A stretch of 64,000 nt of DNA from Actinomycetospora cinnamomea (GTDB taxonomy: Bacteria; Actinomycetota; Actinomycetes; Mycobacteriales; Pseudonocardiaceae), in contig NZ_QEKW01000003.1 in assembly GCF_003096675.1 (NCBI RefSeq), positions 62,001-126,000 on the forward strand. Direction: 5' to 3'. Both the position numbers and the translations under genes were made by a program. Below the pieces are notes generated by a model that ran no database searches, had not been told where the DNA came from, and was given only the letters and a program-made list of their open reading frames with translations. Below, piece after piece: positions 19,714-29,284 of the stretch (its first letter is position 1; every line of letters begins with the position of its first letter).

Positions 19714-20643
19714 GTGTCGGGTGCAACGAGCGCGCTGGAGGTGCGCGGGCTCGTCGTGCGTTACCAGGGCCACCCGGCGGTCGACGGGCTCGACCTCGAC
19801 CTCGCGCCCGGCCGCGTGCTGGCGCTGCTCGGCCCCAACGGCGCCGGCAAGACGACGACGGTGGAGGTGTGCGAGGGCCTGCGGTCCCGGGACGAGGGAC
19901 GGGTCGCGGTGCTCGGCGTCGACCCCGCCGGCGCGCCCGACACCCTGCGCTCCCGCGTCGGCGTCATGCCGCAGGGAGGCGGCGCCTACCCCGGTGTCCG
20001 GGTCCGCGAGATGGTCGGTCTCGTCGCCGCCTGCGCCGCCGACCCGCTCGACCCCGACTGGCTCGTCGAGACCCTCGGCCTCGCCTCCTGCGCCCGCAAG
20101 CCCTACAAGCGGCTCTCGGTCGGCCAGCAGCAGCGCCTCGCGCTGGCGTGCGCCGTCGTCGGCCGGCCCGAGCTGGTGTTCCTCGACGAGCCCACCGCGA
20201 GCCTCGACCCGCAGGGCCGCCGGCTGGTGTGGGAGCTCGTGCGCGCCCTGCGCGCCGACGGCGTCGCGGTGCTGCTGACCACGCACCTCATGCAGGAGGC
20301 CGAGGAGCTCGCGGACCACATCGTGATCGTCGACCACGGCCGGGTCGTCGCCCAGGGCAGCCCCGAGTCGCTCACGGCCGCCGGCGCCGACCGGGAGCTG
20401 CGCTTCCGCGCCGCGCCGGGCATGGACCTGCGGCTGTTGGCGTCGGCGCTGCCCGAGGGCTGCACGGTCTCCGAGCCCACGTCGGGCAGCTACCTCGTGG
20501 AGGGTGCGATCGACCCGCAGGTCCTGTCCACGGTGACGTCGTGGTGCGCGCGCCAAGGGGTGCTCGCCGACGACCTGCGCGTCGCGCGGCGCAGCCTCGA
20601 GGACGTGTTCCTCGAGCTCACCGGGCGGGAGCTGCGCTCGTGA
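19714..20643 (+). CDS. ABC transporter ATP-binding protein
   Basis: The 309-residue product is the ATPase of a two-component ABC exporter (ABC-2 type). It has Walker A GPNGAGKTTT (about 38-47), signature LSVGQQQRL, Walker B LVFLDEPTASLD and H-loop LLTTHLM. The C-terminal 80 residues resemble the regulatory tail of drug or polysaccharide exporters. It pairs with the permease at 20714 and corresponds by position to Rv1458c. The substrate is unknown; its constant place between mptB and heme A synthase is conserved but unexplained. Confidence 0.93.
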   Translation: MSGATSALEVRGLVVRYQGHPAVDGLDLDLAPGRVLALLGPNGAGKTTTVEVCEGLRSRDEGRVAVLGVDPAGAPDTLRSRVGVMPQGGGAYPGVRVREMVGLVAACAADPLDPDWLVETLGLASCARKPYKRLSVGQQQRLALACAVVGRPELVFLDEPTASLDPQGRRLVWELVRALRADGVAVLLTTHLMQEAEELADHIVIVDHGRVVAQGSPESLTAAGADRELRFRAAPGMDLRLLASALPEGCTVSEPTSGSYLVEGAIDPQVLSTVTSWCARQGVLADDLRVARRSLEDVFLELTGRELRS

Positions 20644-20713
20644 GCCCCCGCAACGACCGGGCCGCCGGTCCTTCCTCCGTCACGCCCGGCCGCCCGTCGG
20701 CGGGGGTGGGATC

Positions 20714-21505
20714 GTGAGCACGGACGGCCACGCGCCCCGCTTCGCCCCCGGCACGTTCACCCCCGCGCCCGGTCGCGGGCCGCTCGGCCGGATGCTCGCC
20801 ACCCAGGTGGGCCTGGAGACGCGGCTCGCGCTGCGCCAGGGCGAGCAGGTGCTGCTCACGCTGATCATCCCGCTGGCCCTGCTCGTGGGCCTCGCCCTGC
20901 TGCGGGTGGTGCCGCTGCCGGAGCCACGCGTGACGTCGGTGCTGGGCTCGGTGCTCGCGCTCGCGGTGATCTCGACGGCGTTCACGAGCCAGGCGATCTC
21001 CCTGGGCTTCGACCGCCGCTACGGGGTGCTGCGCCGCCTCGCGGCCACCGCCGTCCCCCGCTGGCTGATCGTCGTCGGGCGGCTCGGGGGCATGGCGGCC
21101 GTGGTGCTCGTGCAGCTCGTGGTGCTCGGCGCCGTCGCCCTCGCCCTGGGCTGGCGCCCGGGGACGGGGTCGCTGGGCTGGGTGCTGCTGCTCGTCGTGC
21201 TGGGCACGGCCGCGTTCGGCGCGGTGGGCGTGCTGCTCGGCGGCACGCTGCGCGCCGAGCTCGTGCTCGCCGTCGCCAACATCGTCTGGTTCGTGCTGCT
21301 CTTCGCCGGCGGGGTGCTGCTGCCGGTCGCGGCGCTGCCCGGCCCGCTCGCGGCCGTCGTCACCCTGCTGCCGTCCGGGGCCCTCGCCGAGGGCCTGCGC
21401 GCCGCGCTGCTGGGGGGGACGCCGACCCTCGGGCAGGTCCTGGTGCTGCTCGTGTGGACGCTCGTCGCCGGGCTCGTCGCGAGCCGCACCGTCCGCTGGT
21501 CCTGA
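20714..21505 (+). CDS. ABC-2 type permease
   Basis: The 263-residue product is a six-helix ABC-2 permease. A cytoplasmic N-terminus of about 45 residues is followed by hydrophobic segments starting at VLLTLIIPLALLVGLALL, and it ends in VWTLVAGLVASRTVRWS. The conserved FDRRYGVLRRLAATAVPRW stretch between segments two and three is the coupling region. It lies 70 bases after the ATPase gene. I use the GTG 20714-20716, preceded by a G-rich GGGGGTGGG. Together they form one exporter. Confidence 0.92.
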   Translation: MSTDGHAPRFAPGTFTPAPGRGPLGRMLATQVGLETRLALRQGEQVLLTLIIPLALLVGLALLRVVPLPEPRVTSVLGSVLALAVISTAFTSQAISLGFDRRYGVLRRLAATAVPRWLIVVGRLGGMAAVVLVQLVVLGAVALALGWRPGTGSLGWVLLLVVLGTAAFGAVGVLLGGTLRAELVLAVANIVWFVLLFAGGVLLPVAALPGPLAAVVTLLPSGALAEGLRAALLGGTPTLGQVLVLLVWTLVAGLVASRTVRWS

Positions 21506-21511
21506 ACGTCC

Positions 21512-21563
21512 CCTACACGCCGTCGTAGGTCGTCCGGCTCGGCGGCGCCGCCCGTCATAGGAT
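21512..21563 (+). promoter_or_regulatory. Promoter region of ctaA with a motif shared with ctaB
   Basis: TAGGAT (21558-21563) lies seven bases before the ctaA GTG, fitting a leaderless mRNA. Upstream, CCTACACGCCGTCGT (21512-21526) matches 14 of 15 bases at 25552-25566 in front of ctaB, the other heme A gene, though on the opposite strand relative to the gene. Confidence 0.4.
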
Positions 21564-21570
21564 CGTCGTC

Positions 21571-22545
21571 GTGCTGGAGCGCCTCCCTGCCACACCGCGC
21601 CGCCTCATGCGTGGCCTCGCGATCGCCGCCCTGGTCGGCCAGGCCGGCATCGCGGTCACCGGCGCCACGGTCCGCGTGACCGGGTCCGGGCTCGGCTGCC
21701 CCACCTGGCCGCAGTGCTTCCCCGGCAGCCTGGTGCCGGTGCCGCACCGCGAGGTCGCCGTGCTGCACCAGTGGGTCGAGTTCGGCAACCGCCTGCTCGG
21801 CATCGCGCTGGTGCTGGTCACGGGCGCGTGCCTGCTCGCGGCGCTGAACGTCCGCCCCCGCCGACGCCGCCTGGTGCTACTGGCCGCGACGATGCCGCTC
21901 GGGGTCGTCGCCCAGGCCGTGATCGGCGGGATCACGGTGCTCGCCGGTCTCGCCTGGTACACGGTCGCGCCCCACTTCCTCGTGACGATCCCGCTCATCT
22001 GGCTCGCCGTCCTGCTGGTGCGCGAGACCTCCCCGGCCGCGATGGCCGCCCCGCCGGGGACGCCGTGGCGCCCCGCCGTACCGGCGGCGCTGCGCGGGCT
22101 CCTCGCCGTCACTGCGGTGGTGCTCGCCGCGCTGCTCGTGGCCGGCACCCTGGTCACCGCAGCCGGCCCGCACGGCGGCGACGCCGCCACCCCGCGCCTC
22201 GCCGCCATCCCCCTGCCCACGCTCGCGACGGCCCACGCGCACCTGCTCTTCGCGTTCCTCGGCCTGCTCGTCGGCGCCGGGTTCATGGTCCACGCGGTGT
22301 CGGCGCCCCGCGCGGTCCTGGTGCGCCTGCGCGTGCTCGTCGCGGTGACGCTGGCGCAGGGCGCGCTGGGCGGTGTGCAGTACGCGCTCGGGGTGCCCGA
22401 GCTGCTCGTCGCGCTGCACGTGCTCGGCGCGGTCGTCACCACGGCCGCGACGGCCTGGCTCTGGGCCGCCACCGCCGAGCCCGCACCGGTGTCCGGCCCG
22501 CTGCCGGACGACGCCCCCGCCCGCGCGCTCGCCGGGACGGTCTGA
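21571..22545 (+). CDS. ctaA: Heme A synthase (COX15/CtaA)
   Basis: This membrane enzyme oxidises the C8 methyl of heme O to give heme A for cytochrome aa3 oxidase. The 324-residue product has eight predicted membrane helices. Heme-ligand histidines occur in LHQWVEFGNRL, VAPHFLVTI, AHAHLLFAFLG and ALHVLGAVV. The loop Cys pair in GLGCPTWPQC (about 46-55) is typical of the actinobacterial/Bacillus type. The GTG start is seven bases after a TAGGAT box. It forms a unit with qor (1-base gap). Confidence 0.95.
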   Translation: MLERLPATPRRLMRGLAIAALVGQAGIAVTGATVRVTGSGLGCPTWPQCFPGSLVPVPHREVAVLHQWVEFGNRLLGIALVLVTGACLLAALNVRPRRRRLVLLAATMPLGVVAQAVIGGITVLAGLAWYTVAPHFLVTIPLIWLAVLLVRETSPAAMAAPPGTPWRPAVPAALRGLLAVTAVVLAALLVAGTLVTAAGPHGGDAATPRLAAIPLPTLATAHAHLLFAFLGLLVGAGFMVHAVSAPRAVLVRLRVLVAVTLAQGALGGVQYALGVPELLVALHVLGAVVTTAATAWLWAATAEPAPVSGPLPDDAPARALAGTV

Positions 22546-22546
22546 C

Positions 22547-23521
22547 GTGCACGCGATCCGGGTCTCGACGCTCGGCGGCCCCGGGGTGCTCGAGCCCGCC
22601 GACCTGCCCGACCCCGAGCCCGGCGACGGCGAGGCGCTCGTCGAGGTCGCGGCGATCGGCGTCAACTACATCGACACGTACTTCCGGACCGGCATCTACC
22701 CCACCGCGCTGCCCTTCGTGCCCGGCCTCGAGGGCGGCGGCACGGTGCGGGCGGTCGGCCCCGGGGTCACCAGCGTCGCGCCGGGCGACCGCGTGACCTG
22801 GACCAACACCCTCGGCTCCTACGCGACGCTCGCGACCGTCCCCGCCGCGGAGCTCGCCGCCGTCCCCGACGCGCTCGACCTCGAGACGGCGACGGCCGTG
22901 GTCCTGCAGGGCATGACGGCGCACTACCTCGTCCACGACACCCACCCCGTGGCCCCCGGCGACGCCGTCCTCGTCCACGCCGGGGCCGGCGGGATGGGGC
23001 TGCTGCTGTGCCAGATGGCCCGCGCGGCCGGCGCCTTCGTCATCGCGACGACCTCGTCGGAGGAGAAGGACGCCCTCGCCCGCGGCGCCGGCGCCCACGA
23101 GACCCTGCGCTACGGCCCCGATCCCGACGACCTCGCCGAGCGGGTCCGCGCCCTCACCGACGGCGAGGGCGTCGCCGTGGTCTACGACGGCGTCGGGCGG
23201 GCGACCTTCGACGCCTCCCTGGCGAGCCTGCGTGTCCGCGGCGTGCTGGCGCTCTACGGCGCCGCGAGCGGCCCGGTCCCGCCCGTCGACCCGCAGCGCC
23301 TCAACAGCGGCGGCTCGCTCTACCTGACGCGCCCCTCGCTGCACTGGCACGTCCGCACCCCCGAGGCCCTCGCCGCCCGCGCGGACGCGGTGTTCTCGGC
23401 CGTCGCCACCGGCGAACTGGACGTGCGCGTGGGCGGGCGCTATCCCCTCGACGCGGCCGCCGACGCCCACCGCGACCTCGAGTCCCGCCGCACCACGGGC
23501 AAGCTGCTACTGCAGCCCTGA
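22547..23521 (+). CDS. qor: Quinone oxidoreductase (zinc-free MDR family)
   Basis: The 324-residue product is a medium-chain dehydrogenase/reductase of the quinone oxidoreductase type, which reduces quinones with NADPH. GVNYIDTYFRTGIY (about 37-50) and PGLEGGGTVRAVG are characteristic, and the cofactor motif is VHAGAGGMGLLLCQMA. There are no zinc ligands, as expected for Qor. It starts one base after the ctaA stop. The M. tuberculosis counterpart by position is Rv1454c. A hairpin ends the unit at 23541-23592. Confidence 0.93.
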   Translation: MHAIRVSTLGGPGVLEPADLPDPEPGDGEALVEVAAIGVNYIDTYFRTGIYPTALPFVPGLEGGGTVRAVGPGVTSVAPGDRVTWTNTLGSYATLATVPAAELAAVPDALDLETATAVVLQGMTAHYLVHDTHPVAPGDAVLVHAGAGGMGLLLCQMARAAGAFVIATTSSEEKDALARGAGAHETLRYGPDPDDLAERVRALTDGEGVAVVYDGVGRATFDASLASLRVRGVLALYGAASGPVPPVDPQRLNSGGSLYLTRPSLHWHVRTPEALAARADAVFSAVATGELDVRVGGRYPLDAAADAHRDLESRRTTGKLLLQP

Positions 23522-23535
23522 CGGCTGCTCCCCGT

Positions 23536-23592
23536 TCGCGAGGGGCACACCAGGCACCCTCCGCGTCCTCCTGACGTGCTCGGTGTGCTCCT
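23536..23592. terminator. Hairpin downstream of qor, carrying the left arm of a 20-bp inverted repeat
   Basis: AGGGGCACACC (23541-23551) pairs with GGTGTGCTCCT (23582-23592) with one G-T pair. It lies between the ends of two convergent genes, so it can stop both. Bases 23536-23555 are an exact inverted copy of 24530-24549 on the other side of the DUF559 gene. Confidence 0.65.
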
Positions 23593-23594
23593 GA

Positions 23595-24461
23595 TCAACG
23601 AGATCGGTCGGCCAGGGCGCCCATGACCTGTTCGGCGAGGACATCCGGCCGGCGCAGGGTGCGGGCGGTGGCCGGGATGATCAGCCAGCCGGCGGCCGCG
23701 AGGTCCGCCAGCCGGGCCTGATCGCGCCGCCACTGGACCATGTCGGTGCGGTGGTGGTCACCCTGGTACTCGACCCCGACCCGTGCCCGTCGCCAGCCCA
23801 TGTCGACACGACCGGCGAAGATCCCGTGGGCGTCGAACACCTCGACCTGGAGGTCCGGCAGCGGCACCCCCTGGGCGACGAGCGCCAGCCGCGTCCGCGT
23901 CTCCGGCGGGCTCTCGGCGCGGGGGTCCACGGCGGCCACGACGCGCGGCAGCCGCCTCGTCCCTCGTGCCCCCGGACGGAGGGCGAGCAGCTCCTCCGCA
24001 GCGAACCGCCCGACGCGCGCGAGCGCGTCGACGGCCACCACCGCCTCCACGTGCTCGAGGCGGCAGGCCAGGTCGAACGCCGTCCGCCGCGCCGTGGTGA
24101 CCCGCACCCCGTCGACCTCGACGACCTCGTCGTCGCCCAGCACGTCCTGGCGGACCCGTAGTCCGGGTCGCGAGCGCGTCCGGTGGCGCCCGACGATCAG
24201 GTCGACCGCGGCGTCGACCGGCCCGCACGACGCGTCGAGGAGCTCGGCGGCCGCGTGGCCCCCCACGACGGCGCCGGGCACCAGGAGCGAGGCGGCGATC
24301 GCGCGGGTGCGCAGGTCGTCGGGAGCCTCGACGGCGACGTGCACGTCGGGGAACAGCCTGCGGGTGGTGGGTCCCGCGAGGACACCGCGGGTCACGAGGC
24401 CGGCGTCGCGGGCCTGCCGGCCCCGGAACGGGCGTGGGCTCTGCACGCCCTGTTGGACCAC
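23595..24461 (-). CDS. DUF559 / AbiEi-like protein with Vsr-type nuclease fold
   Basis: This belongs to a large actinobacterial group of about 290-residue proteins with an N-terminal AbiEi-like winged-helix part and a C-terminal DUF559 (Vsr-like, PD-(D/E)XK) domain. The C-terminal part reads GRVDMGWRRARVGVEYQGD, with the Asp, Glu and Gln of the fold, then DQARLADLAAAGWLIIPATA. Whether they cut DNA in the cell is not known. The 24500 GTG lies inside a terminator-like hairpin, so I prefer GTG 24459-24461 (288 residues), though it has no strong ribosome site. It stands alone between two inverted-repeat hairpins. No antitoxin partner is visible. Confidence 0.75.
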   Translation of the reverse strand: MVQQGVQSPRPFRGRQARDAGLVTRGVLAGPTTRRLFPDVHVAVEAPDDLRTRAIAASLLVPGAVVGGHAAAELLDASCGPVDAAVDLIVGRHRTRSRPGLRVRQDVLGDDEVVEVDGVRVTTARRTAFDLACRLEHVEAVVAVDALARVGRFAAEELLALRPGARGTRRLPRVVAAVDPRAESPPETRTRLALVAQGVPLPDLQVEVFDAHGIFAGRVDMGWRRARVGVEYQGDHHRTDMVQWRRDQARLADLAAAGWLIIPATARTLRRPDVLAEQVMGALADRSR

Positions 24462-24489
24462 GGCGGGTGCGCCGAGGTTCCGGCCCGGC

Positions 24490-24549
24490 GCGAGGGGCAC
24501 AGGAGGCAGGTCAGGAAGCTCGTGGAGCGGCCTGGTGTGCCCCTCGCGA
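24490..24549. terminator. Hairpin downstream of ctaB, carrying the right arm of the inverted repeat
   Basis: GCGAGGGGCACAGGAGGC (24490-24507) pairs with GCCTGGTGTGCCCCTCGC (24530-24547) with two mismatches. It follows the ctaB stop at 24559 and overlaps the earliest possible start of the DUF559 gene. Bases 24530-24549 exactly match, inverted, 23536-23555. Confidence 0.7.
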
Positions 24550-24558
24550 GGCGATACC

Positions 24559-25494
24559 TCAGAACGGCCAGCCGAAGACCGGCCAGCCGACCGCGGAGTC
24601 GACGGCGACGGCGACGAAGAGGCCGGTGAGGTAGGTGTTCGAGAGGTGGAACAGGCGCATCGACTGCACGACCTCGTCGCGCTTGACCGCCGCGTCGAGG
24701 CGGTGCGCCGCGACCAGGAACCAGAGGCCGCCGAGGGCCGCGGCGCCGAGGTAGATCCACGAGGTCGCCGGCACGAGCAGCGCCGACCAGGCCACCATCG
24801 CCCACGAGTAGGCGACGATCTGGCGGCTGACGCGCCGGGGCGAGGCCACGACGGGGAGCATCGGGATGCCCGCGGCCGCGTAGTCGTCGCGGTAGCGCAT
24901 CGCCAGCGCCCAGAAGTGGGGCGGGGTCCAGAAGAAGATGATCGCGAAGAGCACGAGCGCCGGCCACTGCACGGTGCCCGTCACCGCCGCCCAGCCGATC
25001 ACCACCGGCATGCAGCCCGCCGCGCCGCCCCACACGATGTTCTGCGAGGTCCGGCGCTTGAGCAGCAGTGTGTAGACGAGGATGTAGAACGCGATCGCGA
25101 CGACCGCGAGGCCCGCGGCCACCCAGTTCGCGGTGAGCCCGAGCCACACCGCCGACGCGGCGCCCAGCGCCAGGCCGAACACCAGGGCGTGCGAGCGCGG
25201 GACGGCGTCACGGGCCAGGGGCCGTTTCCGGGTGCGCGCCATCTTCGCGTCGATGTCCGCGTCGACCACGCAGTTCAGCGCGTGCGCGCTGGCCGCCGCC
25301 CCCGCGCCGCCCACCAGGACGGCGAGCACGAGCCAGAGCGAGGGCACCGACCGCTGGGCGAGCATCATCGCCGGCACCGTGACCACGAGCAGCTGCTCGA
25401 TGATCCGGGCCTTGGTCAGCGCCAGGTAGGCCCGCAGGGTGGCGAGGAGACCGCCCCGCCGCGTCGCGGGAGCCGAGCCGACCGCCGTGCTCAC
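24559..25494 (-). CDS. ctaB: Protoheme IX farnesyltransferase (heme O synthase) CtaB
   Basis: CtaB adds a farnesyl group to heme B to give heme O, the substrate of CtaA. The 311-residue UbiA-family membrane protein has the first Asp-rich motif in NCVVDADIDAKMARTRKRP (about 74-92) and the second region YRDDYAAAGIPMLPVV, with about nine hydrophobic helices. The GTG start at 25492-25494 gives MSTAVGSAP. It is divergent from tkt across a 483-base region. CtaA, its pathway partner, is 2 kb away in the other direction. Confidence 0.95.
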   Translation of the reverse strand: MSTAVGSAPATRRGGLLATLRAYLALTKARIIEQLLVVTVPAMMLAQRSVPSLWLVLAVLVGGAGAAASAHALNCVVDADIDAKMARTRKRPLARDAVPRSHALVFGLALGAASAVWLGLTANWVAAGLAVVAIAFYILVYTLLLKRRTSQNIVWGGAAGCMPVVIGWAAVTGTVQWPALVLFAIIFFWTPPHFWALAMRYRDDYAAAGIPMLPVVASPRRVSRQIVAYSWAMVAWSALLVPATSWIYLGAAALGGLWFLVAAHRLDAAVKRDEVVQSMRLFHLSNTYLTGLFVAVAVDSAVGWPVFGWPF

Positions 25495-25977
25495 TCGGGG
25501 GCACCTCGCTGTGGTGGACAGGAACTGCTTCGGTCACGACCCCGCGCGTCTCCTACACGCTGTCGTCGACGAGTCTGCACCCCTCGGGCGCGGATCGCTC
25601 GCGGGGGGCGTCCCCGCCCGCTGCGGTGTCCGCCACGTCACGGCCGGGTGACCGTCCCGCGGCGGATCACGGACGGGTCGTCGAACGACCCGGCGATCAT
25701 AGGTCGCCGGTGTCCCCGACGGGTGGCGAGGGTATCCGGCCGGACGTGGGACGACGCGGTATCGAGCCCTGGTCCGCATCGGTGTCCTGCGCCCACACTG
25801 GGCCGTGTGCCGGAACTCGCGCGGTGGTCGACCCGAATCGATCCCGTGGGAGCATCGCCCTGACCGGGGCGGACGCCGGCGCCGCCGCTGACGCGCAGCC
25901 CGGGCACGAGGACCGACGAGCCGTGGTCGGAGCACAGGCAGACCGCGACTCCCGAGACGCTGAGGAAGGCACGGTTC
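25495..25977. other. 483-bp intergenic region between ctaB and tkt
   Basis: This is the longest gene-free stretch in the window. It must hold divergent promoters for ctaB and the tkt operon. I see the 15-base motif shared with the ctaA upstream region (25552-25566), a hairpin at 25674-25692, and a GAGGAAGG ribosome site before tkt. The open frames across it look like random high-GC frames. No known riboswitch or small RNA was recognised, but the length would allow a long leader. Confidence 0.6.
25674..25692. promoter_or_regulatory. Perfect hairpin in the ctaB-tkt intergenic region
   Basis: CGGGTCGT pairs with ACGACCCG around a 3-base CGA loop. It is about 290 bases upstream of tkt and 180 upstream of ctaB, so it may be an operator or part of a leader. 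Its role is unknown. Confidence 0.4.
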
Positions 25978-28128
25978 GTGACCGCCACCGACGTGAGCAG
26001 CACGCAGCCCGCGAGTGAGTCGCTCGACGAGATCGAGGCCCTGACCACACCGCACCGCCCCGACGATTGGTCCGAGCTCGACCAGAAGGCCGTCGACACG
26101 ATCCGCGTCCTCGCCGCCGACGCCGTGCAGAAGGTCGGCAACGGCCACCCGGGCACGGCCATGTCGCTCGCGCCGCTGGCCTACGAGCTCTTCCAGCACA
26201 CCATGCGCCACGACCCGTCCGACCCGCACTGGCAGGGTCGCGACCGCTTCGTGCTCTCCGCGGGCCACTCGAGCCTCACGCTCTACCTGCAGCTCTTCCT
26301 CGCGGGTTACGGGCTGGAGATGCGGGACCTGCAGGAGCTGCGCACCTGGGACTCGGCGACGCCGGGCCACCCCGAGTACAGCCACACGCCGGGCGTCGAG
26401 ATCACCACCGGCCCGCTGGGCCAGGGCCTGGCGTCCGCGGTGGGCATGGCGATGGCCGCCCGGCGCGAGCGGGGGCTGTTCGACCCGGACGCCCCGCAGG
26501 GCGAGAGCCCCTTCGACCACCACATCTTCGTCATCGCCTCCGACGGGGACATCCAGGAGGGCGTCACCGCCGAAGCCAGCTCGATCGCCGGCCGGCAGCA
26601 GCTGGGCAACCTCGTGGTGATCTACGACGACAACCACATCTCGATCGAGGACGACACCACGGTCGCGCTGTCGGAGGACGTGGTCGGCCGGTACGAGGCC
26701 TACGGCTGGCACACCCAGGTGGTGCGCGGCGGCGAGAACGTGGTCGGCATCCGCGAGGCGCTGGCCAACGCCAGGGCCGAGACCGGCCGCCCGAGCTTCA
26801 TCGCGCTGCGCACGGTCATCGGCTATCCCGCGCCGGAGAAGATGAACACCGGGGCCGCGCACGGCGCCGCCCTCGGCGAGGACGAGGTCCGGGCGGTCAA
26901 GGAGATCCTCGGCTTCGACCCCGACCGGCACTTCGCGATCGACGACGACGTCCTCGCCCACACGCGGGCGGTCGGCGAGCGGGGCAAGGCCGCGCACGAG
27001 GCGTGGGACGAGCGGTTCGACGCCTGGGCGCAGCAGAACCCCGAGCGGCGCGCGCTGCTCGAGCGCATGGCGCGCCGCCAGCTGCCCGACGGCTGGCACG
27101 AGAAGCTCCCGACCTGGGAGCCCGGCTCCGACCCGGTCGCCACCCGCAAGGCGCTGCAGAAGATCCTCGGTGAGATCGGGCCGGTGCTGCCCGAGCTCTG
27201 GGGCGGCTCGGCCGACCTCGCCGAGTCCAACAACACCACGATCAAGGGCGCCGACTCGTTCGGGCCGTCGACGGTCTCCACCACCATGTGGGGGCAGATG
27301 AGCCCGTACGGCCGGACGCTGCACTTCGGTGTCCGCGAGCACGCGATGGGCTCGATCCTCAACGGGATCGCGCTGCACGGCGGCACCCGCGTCTACGGCG
27401 GCACGTTCCTGATCTTCTCGGACTACATGCGCCCCGCGGTCCGCCTCGCGGCGCTGATGAAGCTCCCGACGACCTACATCTGGACCCACGACTCGATCGG
27501 TCTCGGGGAGGACGGCCCCACCCACCAGCCCATCGAGCAGCTCGCCTCCCTGCGGGCCGTGCCCGGCCTGTCGATCGTGCGCCCGGCCGACGCCAACGAG
27601 ACCGCGGCGGCGGTGCGCGCGATCCTCGACAACCCGACCGGGCCGGCCGGTCTCGCGCTGACGCGCCAGAACCTGCCGGTGCTCGAGGGCACCGACACCG
27701 ACGGCGTGCTGCGCGGCGGCTACATCCTGGCCGACGCGTCCGGCGGCCAGCCGCGACTGGTGCTCATCGCCACGGGCTCGGAGGTCCAGATCGCCGTCGA
27801 GGCCCGGAAGGTCTTCGAGGACGAGGGCGTCCCCACCCGCGTGGTGAGCATGCCCTGCGTGGAGTGGTTCGAGGCGCAGGACCGCTCCTACACCCGCCAC
27901 GTCATCCCGCCCGAGGTCAAGGCCCGCGTGTCGGTCGAGGCCGCGGTGGCCCAGACCTGGCACAAGTTCGTCGGCGACGACGGCGAGTGCGTCTCGATCG
28001 AGCACTTCGGGGCCAGCGCCGACTACAAGACCCTGTTCCAGCAGTTCGGTTTCACCACCGAGCACGTGGTCGAGGCCGGGCGCCGCTCGCTCGCCCGCGC
28101 CGCCGAGCGCGACGAGCGTTCGTCGTAG
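25978..28128 (+). CDS. tkt: Transketolase
   Basis: Transketolase moves two-carbon units between sugar phosphates using thiamine diphosphate. The 716-residue product has [16 protein letters not shown] near residue 60, the ThDP/metal motif SDGDIQEGV...NHISIEDDT (about 183-225) and the central [15 protein letters not shown]. The GTG start follows GAGGAAGG by a good distance. It opens the tkt-tal-pgi-zwf-opcA-pgl operon, in the same order as in mycobacteria apart from pgi. Confidence 0.97.
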   Translation: MTATDVSSTQPASESLDEIEALTTPHRPDDWSELDQKAVDTIRVLAADAVQKVGNGHPGTAMSLAPLAYELFQHTMRHDPSDPHWQGRDRFVLSAGHSSLTLYLQLFLAGYGLEMRDLQELRTWDSATPGHPEYSHTPGVEITTGPLGQGLASAVGMAMAARRERGLFDPDAPQGESPFDHHIFVIASDGDIQEGVTAEASSIAGRQQLGNLVVIYDDNHISIEDDTTVALSEDVVGRYEAYGWHTQVVRGGENVVGIREALANARAETGRPSFIALRTVIGYPAPEKMNTGAAHGAALGEDEVRAVKEILGFDPDRHFAIDDDVLAHTRAVGERGKAAHEAWDERFDAWAQQNPERRALLERMARRQLPDGWHEKLPTWEPGSDPVATRKALQKILGEIGPVLPELWGGSADLAESNNTTIKGADSFGPSTVSTTMWGQMSPYGRTLHFGVREHAMGSILNGIALHGGTRVYGGTFLIFSDYMRPAVRLAALMKLPTTYIWTHDSIGLGEDGPTHQPIEQLASLRAVPGLSIVRPADANETAAAVRAILDNPTGPAGLALTRQNLPVLEGTDTDGVLRGGYILADASGGQPRLVLIATGSEVQIAVEARKVFEDEGVPTRVVSMPCVEWFEAQDRSYTRHVIPPEVKARVSVEAAVAQTWHKFVGDDGECVSIEHFGASADYKTLFQQFGFTTEHVVEAGRRSLARAAERDERSS

Positions 28129-28159
28129 GCCCGGTCCCGCGTCTCGAGGAGGACATCCC

Positions 28160-29284
28160 ATGGCCAGCAGCACCCCCCTCGCCGACCTCTCCGCGGCCGG
28201 CGTCTCCATCTGGCTCGACGACCTGTCGCGCCAGCGCATCGAGTCCGGCAACCTCGCCTCGTTGATCGAGGAGTCCGAGGTCGTCGGCGTCACCAGCAAC
28301 CCGACGATCTTCGCCAGCGCCTTCGCGCAGGCGGACTACTACGCCGAGGAGCTGGACGCCCTCGCCGCCCGTGGCGCCTCGGTCGAGGGCACCATCCGTG
28401 AGCTGACCACCGAGGACGTCCGGCGCGCGTGCGACGTGTTCCGCGGCGTGTGGCAGCGCACCGGCGGCGTCGACGGCCGCGTCTCGCTGGAGGTCGACCC
28501 GGGCAAGGCCCACGACACCGAGGCCACCGTCGCCGAGGCCGCCGACCTGTGGAAGACGGTCGACCGGCCCAACCTGATGATCAAGATCCCGGCGACCCTC
28601 GAGGGCATCCCGGCGATCACCCGCACCCTCGCCGAGGGCATCAGCGTCAACGTCACGCTGATCTTCTCCGTCGAGCGCTACCGGCAGGTGATGGACGCCT
28701 TCCTCGCCGGCATGGAGCAGGCGCGGGCCAACGGCCACGACCTCACCTCGATGGCCTCGGTCGCCTCGTTCTTCGTCTCGCGCGTCGACTCCGAGGTCGA
28801 CAAGCGCCTCGAGGCGCTCGGCTCCGACGCCGCGCTCAACCTGCGCGGCACCGCCGCCATCGCCAACGCCCGGCTGGCCTACGCCGCCTACCTCGAGGTG
28901 TTCGGCACCGAGCGGTGGGCGGCGCTGCAGGGCGCCGGCGCGAAGCCGCAGCGCCCGCTGTGGGCGTCGACGGGCGTGAAGAACAAGGCCTACCCCGACA
29001 CCCTCTACGTCACCGAGCTCGTCGCACCCAACACGGTGAACACGATGCCGGAGGCGACGCTCGAGGCGTTCGCGGACCACGGCGAGCTGCACGGCGACGC
29101 CGTCAGCGGCACCGAGGACGCCGCGCGCGAGGTGTTCGCCGGGCTCGCCCACGTCGGCATCGACATCGACGACGTCTACCTGACGCTGGAGAACGAGGGC
29201 GTCCAGAAGTTCGCCGACTCGTGGCAGGAGCTCACCGACACCGTGTCCGAGCAGCTGACCCGGCGCAGCCCGGAGCAGGCGTGA
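28160..29284 (+). CDS. tal: Transaldolase
   Basis: Transaldolase exchanges the dihydroxyacetone unit between sugar phosphates through a Schiff base. The 374-residue product is of the larger actinobacterial type: GVTSNPTIF near residue 44, the Schiff-base lysine in NLMIKIPAT (about 140), and [16 protein letters not shown] 28160 follows GAGGAGG. It lies 31 bases after tkt and overlaps pgi by 4 bases. Confidence 0.97.
   Translation: MASSTPLADLSAAGVSIWLDDLSRQRIESGNLASLIEESEVVGVTSNPTIFASAFAQADYYAEELDALAARGASVEGTIRELTTEDVRRACDVFRGVWQRTGGVDGRVSLEVDPGKAHDTEATVAEAADLWKTVDRPNLMIKIPATLEGIPAITRTLAEGISVNVTLIFSVERYRQVMDAFLAGMEQARANGHDLTSMASVASFFVSRVDSEVDKRLEALGSDAALNLRGTAAIANARLAYAAYLEVFGTERWAALQGAGAKPQRPLWASTGVKNKAYPDTLYVTELVAPNTVNTMPEATLEAFADHGELHGDAVSGTEDAAREVFAGLAHVGIDIDDVYLTLENEGVQKFADSWQELTDTVSEQLTRRSPEQA

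Noticed and set aside
23536..24549. Insertion sequence around the DUF559 gene
   Set aside because: There is no transposase and no evident target-site duplication; the repeats can equally be terminators. It is reported as a finding, not as a mobile element.
25626..26162. Small frames on both strands in the ctaB-tkt gap
   Set aside because: Composition is random-like, there is no ribosome site and no recognisable family; some overlap the secure tkt start.
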